DNA from: Candidatus Woesearchaeota archaeon
Lineage (GTDB): Archaea > Nanobdellota > Nanobdellia > Woesearchaeales > WJKR01
Assembly (NCBI GenBank): GCA_014729015.1
Contig: WJKR01000027.1
Location: 1 to 9,850 of the forward strand
Direction of reading: 5' to 3'
Length of the DNA: 9,850 bases
In this document: piece after piece, positions 5,749 to 9,850 of the stretch
Layout: each line of letters opens with the position of its first letter
Numbering within the stretch: the stretch's first letter is position 1
Position numbers and translations under genes: made by a program
The notes under the pieces: model-generated
What the model was told of the DNA's origin: nothing
Seen by the model: the letters and a program-made list of their open reading frames with translations, nothing else
Databases searched by the model: none

Positions 5749-5788
5749 CTGTCCCGCGAGGGCAGGCACGGCGGCGTGCTGCTCGCGT
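5749..5788 (-). other. tRNA-Arg intron 1 (40 nt), D loop between positions 19 and 20
   Basis: Near-ideal bulge-helix-bulge: exon GTCT pairs with intron GGAC (one G-U) as the central 4-bp helix; 5' bulge GG|A and 3' bulge AG|A; inner helix CGCGAG with CTCGCG is 6 perfect G-C/A-T pairs. The intron interior can form a further hairpin (CACG with CGTG). Ligation gives CTGGATAAGGC, a normal archaeal D-arm sequence. Geometry and mature sequence agree on the same cut. Confidence 0.85.
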
Positions 5789-5832
5789 CCAGACTGGGCT
5801 ACGGGCCCGTGCTCATGACAAACCGTCTTGCG

Positions 5833-5841
5833 TATTTAAAA
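5833..5841 (-). promoter_or_regulatory. TATA box of tRNA-Arg
   Basis: TTTTAAATA on the minus strand is centred about 29 nt before the mature 5' end of tRNA-Arg. Confidence 0.65.
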
Positions 5842-5864
5842 CTTCACTTCTCGAAAAACACCAA

Positions 5865-5873
5865 CTTTAAATA
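5865..5873 (+). promoter_or_regulatory. TATA box of the HU gene
   Basis: CTTTAAATA predicts a start near 5896 and a 5' leader of about 50 nt. The same 9-mer recurs upstream of valS at 6251, supporting it as a genuine box in this genome. Confidence 0.6.
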
Positions 5874-5931
5874 TCACTTGCTCTTCGACCCGGTCAACAA
5901 CCCGCAAAAGAGGGGGATTTGAGAAAATAAT

Positions 5932-5938
5932 AGGTGAT
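5932..5938 (+). promoter_or_regulatory. Shine-Dalgarno of the HU gene
   Basis: GGTGAT, a direct complement of the 16S rRNA tail, lies about 7 nt before ATG 5946. With the distant TATA box this marks HU as a leadered, Shine-Dalgarno-initiated gene, unlike trmI and the VTT gene. Confidence 0.65.
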
Positions 5939-5945
5939 GTAAACC

Positions 5946-6212
5946 ATGAACAAAGGAGACATAATCGAAGGCGTGGCGAACAAGACTGGTTATCCGAAGA
6001 CGGCGGTGACGGAGATACTCAACATCGCTATTGACAAGATCGCGAAGGCGGCGAAGAAGGAGATTGTCATCCTGCTCGGCTTGGGAACGTTCAAGCCGGC
6101 CAGGCGGAAGGCGCGCGTCGGCGTCAACCCGAGCACGGGCAAGAAGATCAAAATCCCGGCGTACAAGACGGTCAAGTTCACGCCGGCGGCGAACATCAAG
6201 AAGTTCAAGTAA
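5946..6212 (+). CDS. Bacterial-type HU/IHF family DNA-binding protein
   Basis: 88-residue histone-like protein of the HU/IHF family, which binds and bends DNA as a dimer and compacts the chromosome. It has the full family pattern: MNKGDIIEGVANKTGYPKTA (1-20) forming the helical dimer part, GLGTF (45-49, for the usual GFGTF), and the arm sequence NPSTGKKIKIPA (61-72) with the proline that intercalates at the arm tip. It ends in basic KKFK. Length is normal for the family. In archaea HU is the exception rather than the rule (Thermoplasmatales and some DPANN), and probably stems from bacteria. The gene stands alone, with its own TATA box, a GGTGAT ribosome-binding site and a T-rich terminator, consistent with strong independent expression. 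Confidence 0.95.
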   Translation: MNKGDIIEGVANKTGYPKTAVTEILNIAIDKIAKAAKKEIVILLGLGTFKPARRKARVGVNPSTGKKIKIPAYKTVKFTPAANIKKFK

Positions 6213-6216
6213 AAGA

Positions 6217-6240
6217 TTTTTTTGTTTTTCCCTCTTTTTT
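6217..6240 (+). terminator. T-run terminator of the HU gene
   Basis: Three T runs (7, 5 and 6 bases) start 5 nt after the HU stop codon without an obvious hairpin, typical of archaeal intrinsic termination. Confidence 0.75.
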
Positions 6241-6250
6241 CTTACGTAAC

Positions 6251-6259
6251 CTTTAAATA
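6251..6259 (+). promoter_or_regulatory. TATA box of the valS leader
   Basis: CTTTAAATA, identical to the HU box, follows the HU terminator directly. It predicts a start near 6281-6283 and thus a leader of about 120 nt before valS. A weaker TATA-like CCTTTAAC (6365-6372) closer to valS could give a short transcript instead. Confidence 0.6.
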
Positions 6260-6282
6260 AGAGGTGTTGCTCTTCTCTCTCC

Positions 6283-6312
6283 ATGTCAGGAGTCGTTGTC
6301 GTCGTGGCGTAG
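6283..6312 (+). CDS. Possible 9-codon valine-rich leader peptide of valS
   Basis: ATG-TCA-GGA-GTC-GTT-GTC-GTC-GTG-GCG-TAG encodes MSGVVVVVA. The ATG lies 28 nt downstream of the centre of the TATA box at 6251-6259, the leaderless spacing also seen for trmI and the VTT gene in this window, so a transcript from that box would begin with this start codon. Five consecutive Val codons of three kinds stand in front of valyl-tRNA synthetase, whose start is 90 nt after the stop. This resembles bacterial leader peptides that sense the charging of the cognate tRNA. It could still be chance in a GTC-rich stretch: the ORF is tiny, and I have no expression or conservation data. Confidence 0.42.
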   Translation: MSGVVVVVA

Positions 6313-6401
6313 ACGTCGCCGCTCATCCACCAACTCTTTCTGAGACAGCGTCGACAACCGAAAAGCCTTTAACTGTCAGGAAGGAGCAGAGAGGGAGTAA
6401 C
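6313..6401 (+). promoter_or_regulatory. valS 5' leader with possible RNA pairings and ribosome-binding site
   Basis: Non-coding stretch before valS. The likely ribosome-binding site is the purine block AGAGGGAG at 6390-6397, 4 nt before ATG 6402. Candidate helices: a hairpin 6304-6309 with 6317-6322 over the end of the leader ORF; GTTGTCG (6295-6301, in the Val codons) with CGACAAC (6352-6358); and CTCTTTCT (6334-6341) with AGAGGGAG (6390-6397, two G-U), which would mask the ribosome-binding site. The last two cross, so they would be alternatives or a pseudoknot. No T-run terminator is seen. These are by-eye pairings, not folded. Confidence 0.35.
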
Positions 6402-8789
6402 ATGCAACCACTGCCGAAGAAGTATGATTTCAGGCTCGCGGAGCGGAAATGGTGCAAGGCCTGGGATAAGCAGGGGACGTACGCGTTCGATCCCAAGAGT
6501 GATAAGCCAGTCTTCTCCATCGACACCCCGCCGCCCACGGTTTCCGGCAAGATGCACCTCGGCCACTCATTCAGCTACGCGCACGAGGACTTCATCGCCC
6601 GCTTCCATCGCATGAGGGGCAAGAACGTGTTCTACCCGTTCGGCACAGACGACAACGGCCTCGCCACTGACAAACTGGTGGAGAAGACCAAGGGTGTCAA
6701 TGCGAAGAGCACGAAGCGGGAGGCGTACCTCGAACTCGCGCACCGGACCGTGCAGGAGATACTCCCGGACTTCATCGAGGACTGGAAGATGCTCGGCATG
6801 TCATGCGATTTCAGCAGTCCTTACAGCACCATCTCGACAGCGGTCCAGAAAGCGTCGCAGAAAGGGTTCCTGGAACTCTACGAGAAAGGGCTCGTCTACA
6901 GGAAGGAGACGCCTGTTTCTTGGTGCCCGCAATGTCAGACCGCGATCGCGCAGGCGGAGTTCGAGAACGTCGACAAGACCAGCCACTTCAACGACATCGT
7001 CTTCAAGGCGAAGGGCAAGGACATGGTCGTCGCCACGACGAGGCCGGAGTTGTTGTGCGCGTGCGTCGCCCTGTTCTACCACCCGGATGACGAGCGCTAC
7101 CAATCACTCAAAGGAAAATTTGCAAGAGTGCCCTTGTTCGGTTATGACGTTCCTATTCTTGCTGATGAAACCGTGGACAGGGAGAAGGGCACCGGTCTCA
7201 TGATGTGCTGCACGTTCGGCGACAAGGAAGACATCGAGAAGTGGTACAAGCACAAGCTCCCGCTCAAAGTGTCGATCACCAAGGACGGCAGGATGAACGA
7301 GGAGGCGGGAAAGTACCAAGGCATGACGCTCAAGGAGGCGAGGAAGGCCATCCGGGCAGACCTGGAAGCGGCAGGACTCCTCATCAAGACCAAGGACATC
7401 ACCCACCCGGTGAACGTGCACGAGCGGTGCGGCACTGATATCGAGTTTTTGAACACGCACCAATGGTTCATCAACGTGTTAGACCACAAGGAAGAGCTCA
7501 TCGAGGCAGCCGATGATATCAGGTGGCACCCCGAGCACATGAAGGCTCGTTATATCCACTGGGTGGAGAACTTGAACTGGGACTGGTGCATCTCCCGGCA
7601 GCGACACTTCGGCATCCCATTCCCTGTCTGGTACGCCGAGGATGGGAAGACAGTGCTGCCTTCCGAGGAGGAGTTGCCCGTCGACCCCTCAGACCAGCAG
7701 CCGAAAGGGCGCAAAGACCTGGTGGGTGAGACCGACGTCCTGGATACGTGGGCGACCAGCTCCCTGACGCCGCAGCTCGCGCTGGGCTGGGCAAAGGGCG
7801 GCGAGTTGTTCAAGGACAACTTCCCCATGGACGTGCGGCCGCAAGCGCATGACATCATACGGACCTGGGCGTTCTACACCATCACGAGAGGCGTCTACCA
7901 TGAGAAGAAGGTGCCGTGGAAAAACATCATGATATCTGGTTTTGTCTTGGACCCGAAGGGGAACAAGATGAGCAAGTCGCGGGGCAACGTGGTCGACCCG
8001 CAGGACGTCATGGACAAGTACGGCGCGGACGCGCTCCGCTACTGGGCGGCGGGCTCGAAGCTGGGGGACGACCTGCCGTACATGGAGAAGGACGTGCAGA
8101 CCGGCAGCAAGACCGTGACGAAATTGTGGAACGCTTCCCGTTTCGCGCTGATGCAGCTCGCGGACTACGATGGCGGCGAGCCGGACGAGCTCTTGCCCGT
8201 GGACAAGTGGATACTTTCGAAGCTGCAAGGGATCATCAAGGAGAGCACGGAGACGTATGAAGCCTATGAGTACGCGAAGTCCAAGTCGCTTATCGATAAC
8301 TTCTTCTGGAACACGTTCTGCGACTATTATTTGGAGATCGTTAAGGACCGTATCTACAATCCTGAAAAGCGAGGCGTGGGTGCGAAGCTGAGCGCGCAGT
8401 ACACGTTACGCTACGCGTTGCGAACCATCCTGAAACTGTTCGCGCCGATCATGCCGTACATCACCGAGGAGATCTACGGTTACGCCTTCGCGAAGGACGG
8501 GCGCGACAGCATCCACGTCAACGGCTGGCCGACTTTCGACAATGGGCTCGTGGATGGGACGGCGGAAGAAGCGGGCGACGCCTTGTTGGAAGTGGTGAAC
8601 CTCGCGAGGAAGAAAAAATCAGAAGCAAGCGTGTCGTTACGGACACCAATTATCAAGTTTATCATTCCAAAAAAGCTTGAAAAAGTGCTCAAACCAGTAG
8701 AAGATGACTTGAAAGCGGTCACGAACGCGGAAGATATTTCTTATGAAGGCAAGGTAGTGTTCATCGAGCTCGCGCCATCCAAGCAGTGA
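6402..8789 (+). CDS. valS: Valyl-tRNA synthetase
   Basis: 795-residue class Ia aminoacyl-tRNA synthetase that charges tRNA-Val and edits mischarged threonine. Domains: Rossmann fold with HIGH-type HLGHS (52-56, after PPPTVSGKM); Cys pair in SWCPQCQ (175-178), a possible zinc site; CP1 editing domain from about 190, with ATTRPELL (211-218) and the NVHERCGTDIEF region (338-349); NWDWCISRQRHFGIPFPVWY (392-411); DVLDTWATSSL (445-455); KMSKS (522-526) in GNKMSKSRGN; then the helical anticodon-binding domain. At 795 residues it is somewhat short for the family, and I see no long C-terminal coiled coil of the bacterial kind. I place the start at ATG 6402: the open frame runs back to GTG 6264, but that extension is not synthetase-like and overlaps the promoter and leader. 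Convergent with the transporter gene, 1 nt apart. Confidence 0.96.
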   Translation: MQPLPKKYDFRLAERKWCKAWDKQGTYAFDPKSDKPVFSIDTPPPTVSGKMHLGHSFSYAHEDFIARFHRMRGKNVFYPFGTDDNGLATDKLVEKTKGVNAKSTKREAYLELAHRTVQEILPDFIEDWKMLGMSCDFSSPYSTISTAVQKASQKGFLELYEKGLVYRKETPVSWCPQCQTAIAQAEFENVDKTSHFNDIVFKAKGKDMVVATTRPELLCACVALFYHPDDERYQSLKGKFARVPLFGYDVPILADETVDREKGTGLMMCCTFGDKEDIEKWYKHKLPLKVSITKDGRMNEEAGKYQGMTLKEARKAIRADLEAAGLLIKTKDITHPVNVHERCGTDIEFLNTHQWFINVLDHKEELIEAADDIRWHPEHMKARYIHWVENLNWDWCISRQRHFGIPFPVWYAEDGKTVLPSEEELPVDPSDQQPKGRKDLVGETDVLDTWATSSLTPQLALGWAKGGELFKDNFPMDVRPQAHDIIRTWAFYTITRGVYHEKKVPWKNIMISGFVLDPKGNKMSKSRGNVVDPQDVMDKYGADALRYWAAGSKLGDDLPYMEKDVQTGSKTVTKLWNASRFALMQLADYDGGEPDELLPVDKWILSKLQGIIKESTETYEAYEYAKSKSLIDNFFWNTFCDYYLEIVKDRIYNPEKRGVGAKLSAQYTLRYALRTILKLFAPIMPYITEEIYGYAFAKDGRDSIHVNGWPTFDNGLVDGTAEEAGDALLEVVNLARKKKSEASVSLRTPIIKFIIPKKLEKVLKPVEDDLKAVTNAEDISYEGKVVFIELAPSKQ

Positions 8790-8790
8790 G

Positions 8791-9850
8791 TCATTTATGC
8801 CGATAGTTCTCCAGCAGGTTTGTGTCCGTCATGGTGTAGACGTGGTGGTGCTTGAAGTGGTGCAGGAATCCTTCGTGCTTGGGTTTCTCTTTTTTCTTGT
8901 ACGCGAACCAGTACCATGTGCCGGCGAGCAGGCTGATCACGCCGAGCAGGCGGAACACGCCGCTGTACCCGATGCCCGCGATGAGGACTGGGCTGGCCAT
9001 GCTCATCGCCGCCCAGCCGATGCCTGATGATGACTTGAACATTGCTTGCGCTAGCGCGTGCTCCTCGTTCGGGGTCATCTTCGCCACGTTGGATGCGCCT
9101 TTCACCCGCGCCCCGAAGATGCCGAGGGGCACGACCGCCTTGCTCAGGAATATCAGCCACACGTTCGTCACCAGTGACAAGAGGAACAGGCCGGCGGTCA
9201 TGAGCACCATGTTGGCGGGGATGATGACCTTGCTCCGGAAACGGTCGGCCAGCCATCCCAACATCGGCTGGGACGCGATTAGCACGATGGTGCTGGCGGA
9301 GAAGAACAGCCCGACCATGGCGTAGGACAACCCGACCTCTTCCTTCAAGAAGATAGGGAAAAAGGTTGTCAAGAAGGCGGAGGTGAAGCTGACTAATAGC
9401 ATGACCGTCCAGACCTTGATGAACCGCGGCTTGTTCAGGATATCAGAGACCTCTCCTTTCACGCTCAGCGTCTTGTCGTGGTGCGTGCCTGACTTCTTCA
9501 GGAAGAAGAGGAGTATCATAGGGATGATGGCTATGTAGCAGGATAACGAGAACAGCCATTGGTACCCGAGGTGCTCGATGACCTCGCCGCTCAGGAACGG
9601 CGCGACCAGGTTGATGATGAACAGCGCGGTCAGTGCGCGCGCGTACACCTGGCCGCCCTTCTCCTTCGGGTTCGTGTCGTACAGGTACGCGACGATGATC
9701 GTCCAGAACGCCGCGTTCACCACGGAGTAGAGGATGCCGATGATGAGCAGCGCGGTCGGGCTGTGGAAGTAGATGAGCAAGAACGGGAACAGGAATGATC
9801 CTACGACCAAGAAGAGCAGCGGTTTCCGCCTGCCTTTCCGGTCTGAGAAC
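8791..9850 (-). CDS. Major facilitator superfamily transporter (5' end outside window)
   Basis: C-terminal 352 residues of an MFS permease; the frame is open to the window edge, so the first two transmembrane segments and the start lie beyond 9850. The visible part begins with the cytoplasmic loop 2-3 motif A, SDRKGRRKPLLF (about 9812-9847), and continues with roughly ten hydrophobic segments. The second half repeats the loop motif as GWLADRFRSK (about 9220-9250), as expected for the duplicated six-plus-six fold. A charged linker sits between the halves (KKSGTHHDKTLSVKGE). The cytoplasmic C-terminal tail is basic and His-rich (HHFKHHH). Substrate cannot be told from sequence; drug or small-solute export is common in the family. 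Its stop lies 1 nt from the convergent valS stop, with no room for a separate terminator. Confidence 0.88.
   Translation of the reverse strand, partial: FSDRKGRRKPLLFLVVGSFLFPFLLIYFHSPTALLIIGILYSVVNAAFWTIIVAYLYDTNPKEKGGQVYARALTALFIINLVAPFLSGEVIEHLGYQWLFSLSCYIAIIPMILLFFLKKSGTHHDKTLSVKGEVSDILNKPRFIKVWTVMLLVSFTSAFLTTFFPIFLKEEVGLSYAMVGLFFSASTIVLIASQPMLGWLADRFRSKVIIPANMVLMTAGLFLLSLVTNVWLIFLSKAVVPLGIFGARVKGASNVAKMTPNEEHALAQAMFKSSSGIGWAAMSMASPVLIAGIGYSGVFRLLGVISLLAGTWYWFAYKKKEKPKHEGFLHHFKHHHVYTMTDTNLLENYRHK

Larger units (their letters stand above)
5654..5808 (-). tRNA. tRNA-Arg (UCU) with two non-canonical introns
   Basis: Minus-strand cloverleaf: acceptor GGGCCCG (5808-5802) pairs with CGGGCCC (5661-5655), A73 at 5654; U8 A9; anticodon stem ACAGC/GCTGT with loop CTTCTAA gives anticodon TCT; variable loop AGATC; T stem GGGGG with CCCCC (5662-5666). 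Two inserts of 40 nt break the D loop and T loop. Removing them leaves D arm GCCCAGTCTGGATAAGGC and T arm GGGGG-TTCGAAT-CCCCC, a standard 75-nt tRNA (155 minus 80). No CCA is encoded and the anticodon loop has no intron. No T-run terminator follows; transcription would run into the convergent PRC-barrel gene. It is divergent from the HU gene and has its own TATA box. Confidence 0.9.

Noticed and set aside
6264..6401. In-frame GTG extension of valS by 46 residues
   Set aside because: The residues are Arg/Ser-rich and not synthetase-like, the GTG lies upstream of the transcription start predicted from the TATA box, and ATG 6402 has a ribosome-binding site and the expected N-terminal sequence.
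6313..6401. Classical transcription attenuation by an intrinsic terminator upstream of valS
   Set aside because: No T run suitable for archaeal termination lies between the leader ORF and valS; any control would have to act on translation or through a termination factor.

Overview
The window looks archaeal, most likely from a small-genome DPANN-type lineage (Woesearchaeota-like is my guess, from gene content only). Archaeal signs are an ABCE1 ribosome-recycling ATPase, a TrmI-type tRNA methyltransferase, TATA boxes about 27-28 nt upstream of start codons (leaderless mRNAs), T-run terminators, and tRNA genes with bulge-helix-bulge introns and no encoded CCA. A bacterial-type HU protein is also present, as in some DPANN and Thermoplasmatales. 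Most genes are GC-rich; the stretch at about 3140-3900 is clearly AT-richer.

Layout. Positions 1-2136 (+) hold the 3' part of the ABCE1 gene and, 17 nt later, a DUF1461-like membrane protein. On the minus strand, trmI (2335-3117) is translationally coupled to a stand-alone Lrp/AsnC ligand-binding (RAM) domain gene (2108-2335), whose end overlaps the DUF1461 gene. Upstream of trmI are a decayed or mis-sequenced two-motif LAGLIDADG endonuclease gene (3142-3839) and tRNA-Cys(GCA) with a D-stem intron (3926-4032). Divergent from the tRNA is a VTT/DedA-like membrane protein, followed by two tandem double-PRC-barrel genes (to 5647). Next come tRNA-Arg(UCU) on the minus strand with two non-canonical introns, a divergent HU gene, then valS (6402-8789), converging on a partial MFS transporter (8791 to the window edge).

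Much of the region serves translation: ribosome recycling (ABCE1), tRNA modification (TrmI), two tRNAs and valyl-tRNA synthetase. The two most notable observations are (i) three non-canonical tRNA introns (D stem, D loop, T loop), each with a drawable BHB splice motif, and (ii) a possible leaderless 9-codon ORF, MSGVVVVVA, between a TATA box and valS. Its five consecutive valine codons suggest a leader peptide sensing valyl-tRNA, a control mode not established in archaea as far as I know.
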